From: Spirochaetaceae bacterium
GTDB lineage: Bacteria; Spirochaetota; Spirochaetia; Treponematales; Breznakiellaceae
Assembly: GCA_031282145.1 (NCBI GenBank)
Contig: JAITEG010000091.1
Span: 1-42,335, forward strand
Direction of reading: 5' to 3'
DNA: 42,335 nt
Shown: piece after piece, positions 1 to 7,484 of the stretch
How the letters are laid out: each line of letters opens with the position of its first letter
Position numbering within the stretch: the stretch's first letter is position 1
The notes under the pieces: generated by a model
Database searches by the model: none
What the model saw: the letters and a program-made list of their open reading frames with translations, nothing else
Told to the model about the DNA's origin: nothing
Made by a program: the position numbers and the translations under genes

Positions 1-2
1 GG

Positions 3-131
3 TACCGGATGACGGGTGTTGTCTTTTATGGCTCCCCCTTTCGTACTTTCCACCCCAAAACGTTAAACCACGGTAGCGCCGTTTTTGTGGAAAAGTCAAG
101 GGAGGATAGCGCGGGCAGAACCAGCATTTAA
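3..131 (+). CDS. possible C-terminal fragment of an upstream gene
   Basis: An open frame enters from the left edge and ends at a TAA at 129-131, giving about 42 residues with a mixed hydrophobic and charged composition. No domain is recognisable. A terminator-like hairpin follows at 207-242 on the same strand, which fits the end of a + strand gene, but the fragment is too short to judge by itself and may be chance. Confidence 0.3.
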   Translation, partial: YRMTGVVFYGSPFRTFHPKTLNHGSAVFVEKSREDSAGRTSI

Positions 132-206
132 GTCCTTGGTTCGGATAAGGCCGTGCCGGACAAAAATTTTATATGCGCTCTTCCCGGAAATCCTCTTGCG
201 AAAGAA

Positions 207-242
207 CCGGTAAAGGGTTATATTTTTACCGGAGGATTTTTT
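207..242 (+). terminator. terminator-like hairpin with T run
   Basis: CCGGTAAA at 207-214 is perfectly complementary to TTTACCGG at 225-232, with a 10-nt loop, and a run of six T follows at 237-242. A second pairing, AAATCCTC at 188-195 with GAGGATTT at 232-239, can extend or compete with this stem. The layout fits a Rho-independent terminator for whatever enters from the left. Confidence 0.5.
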
Positions 243-347
243 CAAAATTCACGGTCCGAGAGGCTCATGGTTTTGGAAAAACAGCCGAGACTTACTTGAG
301 GATGCTTCAAAATTTGATGGTTCGAAAGGATCATGATTTTGAACGAC
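241..347. repeat. imperfect direct repeat, two copies
   Basis: Two similar blocks of about 40 bp start at 241 and 306. Both begin TTCAAAATT and share a core in which about 20 of 25 aligned bases are identical, containing AGG, TCATG and TTTTG. They lie in the non-coding leader before the secreted-protein gene at 377. The rest of 132-376 shows only the hairpin at 207-242. Their role is unknown. Confidence 0.45.
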
Positions 348-376
348 AAGTTTTATATGAATAGGGGGGAGCCGGA

Positions 377-805
377 ATGAAAAAATTCTTGGTAATGCTT
401 ATCCTTGCCGCGGTTTTTGGCGGCGTTGTATCCGTAATGGCCCAGCAAAATGCCCCGGCGGCGAATAACGAATCGGAATATTATTATGTTAATGTTCCCT
501 TGGAGAAGGTTTATCCCTACCGGAAGGGGTATATCGTCTCCTACCGGAAAGGGGTGAACGGAATCGCCCGTGCCTACCTTCCCATTGAGTGGTTTACCGA
601 GGCCGCGGGAAAGGGGGAACTCATCTATATGCCTTCCGGGACTTCCTGGCCGTATCTCGCGGTATACTATAAAGACGGCGCGTTCAGCCACGTCAGGCTG
701 TATGTCCGCAAGGACCGGGGACATTCGACTTGGGGAAACGTTCCCCTCAGTGTAAACATTGATGACCGTTTTGAGAACGTAGAAGATTTAAAACTCGAAT
801 TTTAA
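377..805 (+). CDS. small secreted hypothetical protein
   Basis: A 142-residue protein starts with a clear signal peptide: KK at residues 2-3, a hydrophobic core to about residue 20, and likely cleavage after the alanine preceding QQN. The mature part is rich in tyrosine and valine and looks beta-rich, with no motif I can name. It is probably periplasmic or envelope-associated. A GGGGGGAG Shine-Dalgarno lies just upstream of the ATG. The stop codon overlaps the next gene's start in a TAATG arrangement, so it is probably translationally coupled to the M24 peptidase. Confidence 0.75.
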   Translation: MKKFLVMLILAAVFGGVVSVMAQQNAPAANNESEYYYVNVPLEKVYPYRKGYIVSYRKGVNGIARAYLPIEWFTEAAGKGELIYMPSGTSWPYLAVYYKDGAFSHVRLYVRKDRGHSTWGNVPLSVNIDDRFENVEDLKLEF

Positions 806-1977
806 TGAGCGGCCTCGAACTCAAAAATATACAGAAAGCTATCCGGGACGAAGGTCTTGAGGGGTGGCTTTTTTGTAATTTCCATCACCGGGATAAATTA
901 TCCGATGAGATTCTCCGGATCGATCCCCAGGTGACGAATTCCCGGCGGTGGGTGTACGGGGTACCCGCCCAGGGAGAGCCCCTGGGAATAGTTCATGTCA
1001 TTGAAGGGGATATCCTGAAAAGTCTGCCCGGCAAGCGGGTTTCTTACCTCAGCGGGGAAGATTTTTTTAGCGCCCTGGCCCCTTTCGCGGGAAAACGCTG
1101 GGGGGTCCACAGTTCCGAAAACCTCTGCGCAATTTCCTACCTTGACCAGGGAACCGCGGTGACCCTGGAGAAGGCAGGCCTGACGCTGGTTTCCGCCGGG
1201 GCCTTGATCCAGCGCTTTAAAGGGCTCCTGGATGAAAAAAGTATCGAATCCCATGAACGGGCCGTTTCCGGTCTTTACCATATCGTGGAAATCGCCTGGG
1301 AACGGGTAAAAAAATCCTACGCGGAAAAACAAGTCCTCCACGAGGGGGATATCCGCCGTCTTATGCTGGAAGAAATGAAAAAACGAGGGCTTATTACCGA
1401 TCATCCCCCCATAGTCGCCGGAGGGGTGAATTCCGGAAACCCCCACTATGACTTTTCCGATGCCGGAGCGGTGTTTACTGCCGGGGATGTGATCCAGTTT
1501 GATCTTTGGGCTAAGGAAGCCACCGAAGGGTCTATTTATGGGGATATATCCTGGGTAGGGGTTTACGCCCCCCAGGCTTCCGCCTCCGTAGAAAAGGCCT
1601 TTGGGGACCTCATTCATGCCCGGGAAGGGGTTTTAGCGTTCATAACTCAGGAATTACCAACCGGGAAGGGACTTACCGGGGCGATGACGGATCAAAAAAC
1701 CCGGGAACTTCTGAGCGAGCGGGGATACGGCAAAGCGATAAAACACCGTACCGGCCACGGCATAGACACCGAATGCCATGGTTCAGGGGTGAATATTGAT
1801 TCCGTGGAATTCCCCGATTCCCGGCTGCTGCTGGAAGGCTCCTGTTTTTCCCTGGAACCGGGAATCTATTTTTCCGATTTTGGGTTGCGAACTGAAATCG
1901 ACGTCTTCATTCGGCAAGGTAAACCGGTGGTTTCCGGCGGGGCGCATCCCCGTCAATTTAACCTGCTGACCTGTTAA
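805..1977 (+). CDS. M24 family metallopeptidase (Xaa-Pro aminopeptidase-like)
   Basis: This 390-residue protein has the two-part M24 layout: an N-terminal creatinase-like domain (about 1-160) and a C-terminal pita-bread catalytic domain. All five expected metal ligands are present: Asp233 (QFDLWA), Asp247 (YGDISW), His318 (RTGHGID), Glu351 (LEPGIY) and Glu364 (RTEIDVF). It should be a cytoplasmic two-metal peptidase that trims N-terminal residues next to proline or cleaves proline dipeptides. The family also includes PepQ, so the exact substrate is uncertain. It starts inside the upstream stop codon (TAATG), and nrnA begins 10 bp after its end. Confidence 0.88.
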   Translation: MSGLELKNIQKAIRDEGLEGWLFCNFHHRDKLSDEILRIDPQVTNSRRWVYGVPAQGEPLGIVHVIEGDILKSLPGKRVSYLSGEDFFSALAPFAGKRWGVHSSENLCAISYLDQGTAVTLEKAGLTLVSAGALIQRFKGLLDEKSIESHERAVSGLYHIVEIAWERVKKSYAEKQVLHEGDIRRLMLEEMKKRGLITDHPPIVAGGVNSGNPHYDFSDAGAVFTAGDVIQFDLWAKEATEGSIYGDISWVGVYAPQASASVEKAFGDLIHAREGVLAFITQELPTGKGLTGAMTDQKTRELLSERGYGKAIKHRTGHGIDTECHGSGVNIDSVEFPDSRLLLEGSCFSLEPGIYFSDFGLRTEIDVFIRQGKPVVSGGAHPRQFNLLTC

Positions 1978-1987
1978 GGAAAAACCC

Positions 1988-2983
1988 ATGAATACGAGCC
2001 GGCCGGTCCCCCCGGAATTACTTGCCTTTATCCGGGAGGGGAGCAAATTTCTTGTTGCCGGCCACTACGAACCCGACGGGGATTGTGTGGGAAGCCAACT
2101 CGCCCTCGCCTCCGCCCTGGTGAGACTCGGCAAGGAGGTCATCCCCTGTTCCGCGGGGCCCTTTAAGCGGAGTGAAGTTATGCCCTACGCGGGCGCTTTT
2201 GTCCCGAAGGCCGGGACCAGGGAACGGGAGGGGGCCCGGGTTGTGGTGGTAGATTGTTCCGCGGTGGACCGGACCGGCGACCTTCAATCCTCTTTGGAAG
2301 GGCTTCCTACGGCAATTATTGATCACCATGTCACCAACGCAAACACCCACAGTACGGTGGAAAATCCCGTATTCCTGGATGCCGCGGCGGCGGCCACCTG
2401 TTCTATGATCCTGGCGTTGCTGGAAGCCCTGGAACTGGCCCCTACGGCGGAAGAAGCGGAGTTGCTCTTCTTCGGCCTCTCAACCGATACGGGCTTTTTC
2501 CGCCATATCGACTCCACCGGTGCGGCGGCTTTTACCGCCGCTGCCCGGCTCGTGGCGGCCGGGGCAAACCCCAAGAAGGTGTACCAGGCTATAAACGGCG
2601 GGAAGAGCCTTAACTCCCGAATCCTCCTCGGCCGGGTGCTTGCCCGGGCGGCCGCCTATTTTGGGGGAAAACTCATCCTCTCCGAAGAAACCTACGAAGA
2701 GACCCAGCGGTTCGGGCTGGAAGGCCGGGATTCGGATAACCTCTATCAGCTCCTCCAATCCGTCGCGGGGGTGGAGGCCATTGTTATCATCCGACAGGAA
2801 ACCCCCCAAAACTGCACCATCGGCTTCCGTTCCCGGGACCGGATAAATGTCGCGGAAGTTGCCCTCCAATTCGGCGGGGGCGGGCACAAAAATGCCGCCG
2901 GTTCGAACACCCCCGGAGTTATTGAAACAATACGGCCCCGGATTATTCAAGCCTTTGAAAAAGTCTTCTCAAATGAGCCTTGA
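1988..2983 (+). CDS. nrnA: DHH family phosphoesterase, NrnA type
   Basis: At 331 residues this matches the bifunctional oligoribonuclease / 3'-phosphoadenosine-5'-phosphate phosphatase NrnA, which degrades very short RNAs in the cytoplasm. Visible motifs are EPDGDCVGS with Asp30 and Asp32, a VVVDCS strand, the DHH signature at residues 112-114 (IIDHHVTN), and a C-terminal DHHA1 glycine motif GGGGHKNAAG near residue 300. The length is normal. Some spirochete relatives act mainly on linearised cyclic dinucleotides or nanoRNA, and the sequence cannot separate these activities. The stop codon lies in the loop of a terminator-like hairpin. Confidence 0.85.
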   Translation: MNTSRPVPPELLAFIREGSKFLVAGHYEPDGDCVGSQLALASALVRLGKEVIPCSAGPFKRSEVMPYAGAFVPKAGTREREGARVVVVDCSAVDRTGDLQSSLEGLPTAIIDHHVTNANTHSTVENPVFLDAAAAATCSMILALLEALELAPTAEEAELLFFGLSTDTGFFRHIDSTGAAAFTAAARLVAAGANPKKVYQAINGGKSLNSRILLGRVLARAAAYFGGKLILSEETYEETQRFGLEGRDSDNLYQLLQSVAGVEAIVIIRQETPQNCTIGFRSRDRINVAEVALQFGGGGHKNAAGSNTPGVIETIRPRIIQAFEKVFSNEP

Positions 2984-2996
2984 AAAGGGCTCATTT
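2971..2996 (+). terminator. hairpin over the nrnA stop codon
   Basis: AAATGAGCC at 2971-2979 pairs perfectly with GGCTCATTT at 2988-2996 around an 8-nt loop that contains the nrnA TGA. A short run of T follows. It could terminate the first transcription unit or stabilise its 3' end. Confidence 0.55.
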
Positions 2997-3017
2997 TAAT
3001 GACAAATGTCATTAAAA
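2994..3017. promoter_or_regulatory. 24-bp near-perfect AT-rich palindrome
   Basis: TTTTAATGACA and TGTCATTAAAA are exact reverse complements separated by AA. The palindrome directly follows the nrnA hairpin and lies about 75 bp upstream of the sigma-like gene at 3091. Its symmetry suits a dimeric repressor operator, and it could also strengthen termination. No matching regulator is identified here. Confidence 0.5.
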
Positions 3018-3090
3018 ATGTTCCCCAACTAAAGTAAAACACAACTTCAACCCCATTATTCCGATATACCATTAATAGGAGGCGTATAGA

Positions 3091-3924
3091 ATGTTGGGGT
3101 ACCTACCGTTAAATGAGCTGTTTGAGAATTACCGTTCCGGGATTCTCGACAAAAAACAACTGGAAGGACAGATTTTTCAATTCATTCTGGATAATTACAA
3201 ACAATTCCATCTTCTTCAATGGGAAAAGGAGGATTGTATTGATTATCTATGCTGGCTGTATCCCCGAATCAGCAAAGCCATTGATAAATACCAAGAAATG
3301 GGGACTTCCTTTGACGCATACATAGGCGCGTTGGTATATTATTCCTCCCGGGAATACCGTTTTAGGGAAACGGATCATTACTTCTCGGAAGATTCCTGGT
3401 GGAAGGAAAAAGCGAATGAATTATCGGTCCGAAATGCCGAACCTGAGTATCCGGAGATACCGAGCGCTTATAAACCGGTTTCCAATCCCCAACAGATCCT
3501 GGTACTATTGTTAAAATCTTACCATTTTGCATCCGATGATTTTATCTCTCGAGTAGCTCCGGCCATTGGAATAGAAACGGAAAAGTTAAAGGGTATGGTA
3601 GACGAGTTACGGATATTACGGCTGGATAAGGAAGAACAAATTCAGGGACTCAAGGAACGGATCCATTGTCAGTTTTATCGATGTATTTCCTTTGAAAGAC
3701 GGATGCTTGCGGCTCCTCAAGATTCGATATTCCAAAAAAAAATACAGGAACGTCTAAACCGGGCCAGGATACGGCTGGAATCTATGCGGAAACGGCTCTC
3801 AACAATGCGGTTTGAGGCAACGAACCGCCAGATTGCGATAGTTTTGGGGGTTCCGAAGGGAACCGTCGACTCAACATTGCATGCGGCCAAGATAAAATAT
3901 AAACCAAAGGATCCCGAATGCTGA
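3091..3924 (+). CDS. sigma-factor-like hypothetical protein with C-terminal HTH
   Basis: This 277-residue protein is preceded by an AGGAGG Shine-Dalgarno at 3075-3081. Residues about 45-95 (LYPRISKAIDKY, FDAYIGALVYYSSREYR) resemble the helical sigma-70 region 2 core. Near residues 243-268, NRQIAIVLGVPKGTVDSTLH reads as a region-4 type helix-turn-helix. The middle is charged and helical. It may be a divergent sigma-like regulator or a DNA-binding protein that evolved from one; I cannot name a characterised family. The end overlaps rlmJ by 7 bp (ATGCTGA), so the two are probably co-translated, which is an unusual partner for such a regulator. Confidence 0.7.
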   Translation: MLGYLPLNELFENYRSGILDKKQLEGQIFQFILDNYKQFHLLQWEKEDCIDYLCWLYPRISKAIDKYQEMGTSFDAYIGALVYYSSREYRFRETDHYFSEDSWWKEKANELSVRNAEPEYPEIPSAYKPVSNPQQILVLLLKSYHFASDDFISRVAPAIGIETEKLKGMVDELRILRLDKEEQIQGLKERIHCQFYRCISFERRMLAAPQDSIFQKKIQERLNRARIRLESMRKRLSTMRFEATNRQIAIVLGVPKGTVDSTLHAAKIKYKPKDPEC

Positions 3925-4787
3925 GTTATCGGCATGCCTTTCACGCGGGTAATGCCCCGGATGTACTCAAACACGGGGTCTTGATATTTTGCCTTGAGTA
4001 TCTCAAGAAAAAAGAAAAAGCCCTGCTTTGCATTGATACCCATGGAGGGGCCGGTTATTATGACCTCACCGAAGGGTATGCCGCCCAAAACCGGGAATGG
4101 GAACAGGGCATAACCCCATTGCTGAAAGAAGCCCCGCTGACCCTGCCGCCCTTGGCGCGGTCTTTAGTTACCGTGGTTCGGGAATTTAATCCCCCGGGGG
4201 ATCCTGCGGCCGGCATAAAGCGCTACCCCGGTTCTCCCGCCATTATAGCGGCGTTGCTCCGGGAACAGGATCGGGGGATCTGTTTTGAACTCCATCCGGC
4301 GGATAGTACCCTGCTGCAGAAACGATTGCCACGGCTGGAAGTACGCCGGGAAGACGGCCTTGCCGCCTTGAAAGCCCTGCTTCCTCCTCCTTCCCGAAGG
4401 GCCCTGGTCTTTATCGATCCCTCCTACGAAATGAAAGACGATTATTGGATCCTTCCGGAAGCGGTAAAGGACGCCCTCGGGCGTTTTTCCTCGGGGTGTT
4501 ACCTCATCTGGTACCCCCTATTGGGGCGGAAGGGGCACTTTCCTCCGGGGGAAAGTACCGGTCTGCCGGAGCGCCTCTGGTCCCTCTACGGGGGAAACCG
4601 TCTGCGGGTGGAATTGTATACCGGGCAAGGAATTTCAGGGACCCGCGGCCTTTACGGAAGCGGCCTTATTATCTATAACCCCCCCTGGCCGCTCAAGGAG
4701 GCCTTGGAAGAGAGCCTCCCCCTGCTGAGCCGTCTCTTGGGGGGAAGTAAAAGATCGGAAAAAGGATACGGGTGGGATCTCCTGTAG
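3918..4787 (+). CDS. rlmJ: 23S rRNA (adenine-N6)-methyltransferase RlmJ
   Basis: The N-terminus MLSYRHAFHAGNAPDVLKH is the hallmark start of RlmJ, which methylates A2030 (E. coli numbering) of 23S rRNA using S-adenosylmethionine. The cofactor region CIDTHGGAGYYDL follows at about residue 38. The catalytic N6-methyltransferase tetrad is DPSY at residues 167-170, where many relatives have DPPY; Pro to Ser is a tolerated change in this motif class. The length of 289 residues is normal. The start overlaps the stop of the sigma-like gene. Confidence 0.9.
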   Translation: MLSYRHAFHAGNAPDVLKHGVLIFCLEYLKKKEKALLCIDTHGGAGYYDLTEGYAAQNREWEQGITPLLKEAPLTLPPLARSLVTVVREFNPPGDPAAGIKRYPGSPAIIAALLREQDRGICFELHPADSTLLQKRLPRLEVRREDGLAALKALLPPPSRRALVFIDPSYEMKDDYWILPEAVKDALGRFSSGCYLIWYPLLGRKGHFPPGESTGLPERLWSLYGGNRLRVELYTGQGISGTRGLYGSGLIIYNPPWPLKEALEESLPLLSRLLGGSKRSEKGYGWDLL

Positions 4788-4833
4788 GCTTTTACCGCTG
4801 CAACCATGATCCGAAAAAAGTGTCATAATAACT

Positions 4834-5514
4834 ATGAATATGCGGAGTTCCGTCCATACCATCCCGACTCCCCTCCCCTTTCAAACCCCGGGGGAAGAAA
4901 TCGCCAATGCCCTGCTCCACGGCCTGGGGGCGCTTTTATCCGTGGCGGGACTGGTCCTTTTGGTTCTGCGGGCAAAGGGTTTTGTTTTGGGAGACGGGGG
5001 AAGAGAAATCGCGATCCTTTCCTATGTGATTTTTACCGCCACCATGGTTTGTATGTTTTTCGCTTCCACCTTATACCATGCCATCCAGCATGAGGGGGCA
5101 AAACGGGTATTCCGGGTTCTGGATCATTCGGCTATCTACCTCCTCATCGCGGGTACCTATACGCCCCTTTGCCTGCTCGGTTTCCGGGGTCTCTGGGGCT
5201 GGACCCTTTTCGGCATGGAATGGACCCTGGCAATAACGGGGATAGTCCTCTATGCGGTGAACTACAAGCCCCTTAAAAAAGCGGAAATCGCGGTATATCT
5301 CTTCATGGGCTGGGCGGTGGCGGCCGGCGGTCCCGCCCTATTCCGAGTTCTCCCCCGGATAAGCCTTATCCTCCTCGCTGCCGGAGGCGCCGCCTATACC
5401 CTGGGAACCGTCTGGTACCGTAAACCCTACCGCCGGGGCGCCCATGTAGCCTGGCATGTCTTTGTCCTTGCCGGGGCGGTCTGCCACTGGTGGGCTATTT
5501 GGTTTATGAGTTAG
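4834..5514 (+). CDS. hemolysin III / TrhA family membrane protein
   Basis: A 226-residue integral membrane protein with about seven hydrophobic segments. Family signatures are visible: NALLHGLGALLS near residue 25, FFASTLYHAIQH near residue 80, LDHSAIYLLIAGTYTP near residue 100, and the C-terminal HVAWHVFVLAGAVCHWWAI with conserved histidines. The family belongs to the progestin/adipoQ receptor and alkaline ceramidase superfamily with a putative metal site. The name hemolysin reflects one early report, and the true role is probably membrane lipid homeostasis. There is no strong Shine-Dalgarno; the ATG at 4840 is an alternative start. Confidence 0.88.
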   Translation: MNMRSSVHTIPTPLPFQTPGEEIANALLHGLGALLSVAGLVLLVLRAKGFVLGDGGREIAILSYVIFTATMVCMFFASTLYHAIQHEGAKRVFRVLDHSAIYLLIAGTYTPLCLLGFRGLWGWTLFGMEWTLAITGIVLYAVNYKPLKKAEIAVYLFMGWAVAAGGPALFRVLPRISLILLAAGGAAYTLGTVWYRKPYRRGAHVAWHVFVLAGAVCHWWAIWFMS

Positions 5515-5620
5515 GTTCCGGTAAAACTAACCGCGTTTTGAAAAAGCCTCAAATAGCTGGGGGAATTCAGGGTTCCCTAAACTCCTAGAAAAAGTCCGTT
5601 CTTTTTGTTAGCGTAGGACC

Positions 5621-7300
5621 ATGGCAACAACGGATGAGAAAAAAATAATCTATTCCATGTATCGGGTTTCTAAAAAACACGGACCCAAACAGGTTTTAAA
5701 GGATATCAGCCTTTCCTATTTTTACGGGGCCAAGATCGGGGTGATAGGTCTTAACGGATCGGGGAAATCGAGCCTCCTTAAGATATTGGCCGGAGTGGAT
5801 ACGGAATTTTCCGGGGAGACTTCGGTGAGCCCAGGTCTTACTATCGGGTACCTGGAACAGGAACCTGTTCTGGAAGCGGGGAAGACCGTCAAGGAGGTGG
5901 CCGCTGAGGGAGTTCGGGATCTGGTGGAACTCCTGCGGGAATTTGACGAGGTCAGCGAAGCCTTTGGGGAACCGGACGCGGATTTCCAGAAGCTTGGGGA
6001 ACGCCAGGGGGTGCTCCAGGAGAAGATAGAGGCCGCCGACGGCTGGAATCTGGACAGCCGGCTGGAGCTGGCTATGGACGCCCTGCGCTGCCCCCCGGGG
6101 GACCAGGTGGTGGATCAGCTCTCCGGGGGGGAGCGCCGGCGGGTGGCCCTCTGCCGGCTCCTTTTACAAAAGCCGGACATCCTCCTTCTTGATGAGCCCA
6201 CCAACCACCTGGACGCGGAGACCGTGGCCTGGCTGGAACGGCACCTCCAGCAGTACCCGGGAACGGTCATCGCCGTTACCCACGACCGTTACTTCCTGGA
6301 CAACGTGGCGGGGTGGATCCTGGAACTGGACCGGGGGGAGGGGATCCCCTGGAAGGGGAACTATTCGAGCTGGCTGGAACAGAAGGAGGCCCGTCTGGCC
6401 CGGGAAGAAAAGGGGGAAAGTGAGCGGCAGAAAACCCTGCAGCGGGAACTGGAATGGATCCGTATGAGTCCCCAGGGACGGCACGCCAAAAGCAAGGCCC
6501 GGATCACCCAGTACGAAAAGCTCTTTCAGAACGATGAGCGGGAGAAAATCCGGGTAAACCGGATCACCATCCCTTCGGGGCCCCGGCTGGGACAGCTCGT
6601 TATTGAGGCCCGGGAACTCACCAAAGCCTATGGGAATAAACTTCTTTTTGAAAACCTGGAATTCATCGTTCCCCCCGGGGCCTGCGTGGGGATCATCGGC
6701 CCCAACGGCGCGGGAAAAACCACCCTTCTCAAGATCATCACCGGCGAGGTCGTCCCCGACCAGGGCTGCCTCCGCCTGGGAGCCAGTGTCAAACTGGCCT
6801 ACGCGGACCAGATGCGGCAAGGGCTGGACCCGGAAAAAACCGTCTGGGAACAGCTTTCAGGAGGGCTGGATGTGATAAAGCTCGGGGGAGTCAAAGAAGT
6901 AAATTCCCGGGCCTACTGCTCCTGGTATAACTTTTCCGGGCCGGATCAGCAAAAAAAGACCGGCCTTCTCTCCGGAGGGGAACGGAACCGTCTGAACCTG
7001 GCCCTGATGCTGAAAGCAGGGGCCAATGTCCTCCTTCTGGACGAACCTACCAATGACCTGGACGTAAACACCCTCCGGGCCCTGGAAGAAGCCATCGACA
7101 CCTTTGCCGGGGTGAGTCTCGTGATCAGTCATGACCGCTGGTTTCTGGACCGGATTGCCACCCATATCCTGGCCTTTGAGGACGGGGAGGTGATCTGGTT
7201 CGACGGCAACTGGTCCGAATATACCGCCTGGCGGCGGGAAAAACTGGGAGCCGCCGCCGACCGGCCCCACCGCTATATGTACCGGAAACTGGAACGGTAG
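5621..7300 (+). CDS. ettA: ABC-F translation factor EttA
   Basis: This 559-residue cytoplasmic protein has two ABC ATPase domains and no membrane segments. Domain 1 has Walker A GLNGSGKS at 43-50, signature LSGGERRR near 167 and Walker B LLLDEPTNHLD near 190. Domain 2 has Walker A GPNGAGKTT near 360, signature LSGGERNR near 451 and LLLDEPTNDLD near 471. An arginine/lysine-rich P-site tRNA interaction linker lies between them. The length matches EttA (about 555), which gates the first elongation step according to ATP level by binding the ribosomal E site. The 106-bp upstream gap shows no clear regulatory site. Confidence 0.92.
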   Translation: MATTDEKKIIYSMYRVSKKHGPKQVLKDISLSYFYGAKIGVIGLNGSGKSSLLKILAGVDTEFSGETSVSPGLTIGYLEQEPVLEAGKTVKEVAAEGVRDLVELLREFDEVSEAFGEPDADFQKLGERQGVLQEKIEAADGWNLDSRLELAMDALRCPPGDQVVDQLSGGERRRVALCRLLLQKPDILLLDEPTNHLDAETVAWLERHLQQYPGTVIAVTHDRYFLDNVAGWILELDRGEGIPWKGNYSSWLEQKEARLAREEKGESERQKTLQRELEWIRMSPQGRHAKSKARITQYEKLFQNDEREKIRVNRITIPSGPRLGQLVIEARELTKAYGNKLLFENLEFIVPPGACVGIIGPNGAGKTTLLKIITGEVVPDQGCLRLGASVKLAYADQMRQGLDPEKTVWEQLSGGLDVIKLGGVKEVNSRAYCSWYNFSGPDQQKKTGLLSGGERNRLNLALMLKAGANVLLLDEPTNDLDVNTLRALEEAIDTFAGVSLVISHDRWFLDRIATHILAFEDGEVIWFDGNWSEYTAWRREKLGAAADRPHRYMYRKLER

Positions 7301-7370
7301 AAAAAACTAAAAGTAAGGAGTGAGAAGGAAGTTTTCTTCCACTCTTCCTTCAAATTTCTAAATTCCCCCC

Positions 7371-7399
7371 TTGATATCACCCCGTATATAGTGTATGTT
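7371..7399 (+). promoter_or_regulatory. candidate sigma-70 promoter of nrdJ
   Basis: TTGATA (7371-7376) resembles a -35 box with five of six matches, followed by a 17-bp spacer and TATGTT (7394-7399) as a weaker -10. The first NrdR-like box fills the spacer, where a bound repressor would block RNA polymerase. The site lies about 90 bp upstream of the nrdJ start. Confidence 0.45.
7379..7394. promoter_or_regulatory. NrdR box-like site 1
   Basis: ACCCCGTATATAGTGT matches about 13 of 16 positions of the palindromic NrdR consensus ACACWATATATWGTGT, with a perfect right half. It sits between the candidate -35 and -10 of nrdJ. NrdR represses ribonucleotide reductase genes when dATP is high; no nrdR gene is in this window. 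Confidence 0.5.
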
Positions 7400-7420
7400 A
7401 AAGACATTATGTTGAATTGT

Positions 7421-7436
7421 ACGCTAGATATTGGAT
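7421..7436. promoter_or_regulatory. NrdR box-like site 2
   Basis: ACGCTAGATATTGGAT matches about 12 of 16 consensus positions. It begins 42 bp after site 1, which is four helical turns, so both sites would face the same side of the DNA. It overlaps a direct repeat of GCTAGATA (7423-7430 and 7437-7444), which is an alternative explanation. Confidence 0.4.
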
Positions 7437-7484
7437 GCTAGATAAAAACAATGTAATACAAAAAGTAATACAAGAGAGGATTCC

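Noticed and set aside
173-364. 63-codon open frame before the first gene
   Set aside because: It overlaps the terminator-like hairpin and the direct repeats, has no ribosome site and shows repeat-derived composition.
7301-7370. Terminator after ettA (GGAAG-TTTT-CTTCC)
   Set aside because: The stem is short and interrupted and is not followed by a T run.
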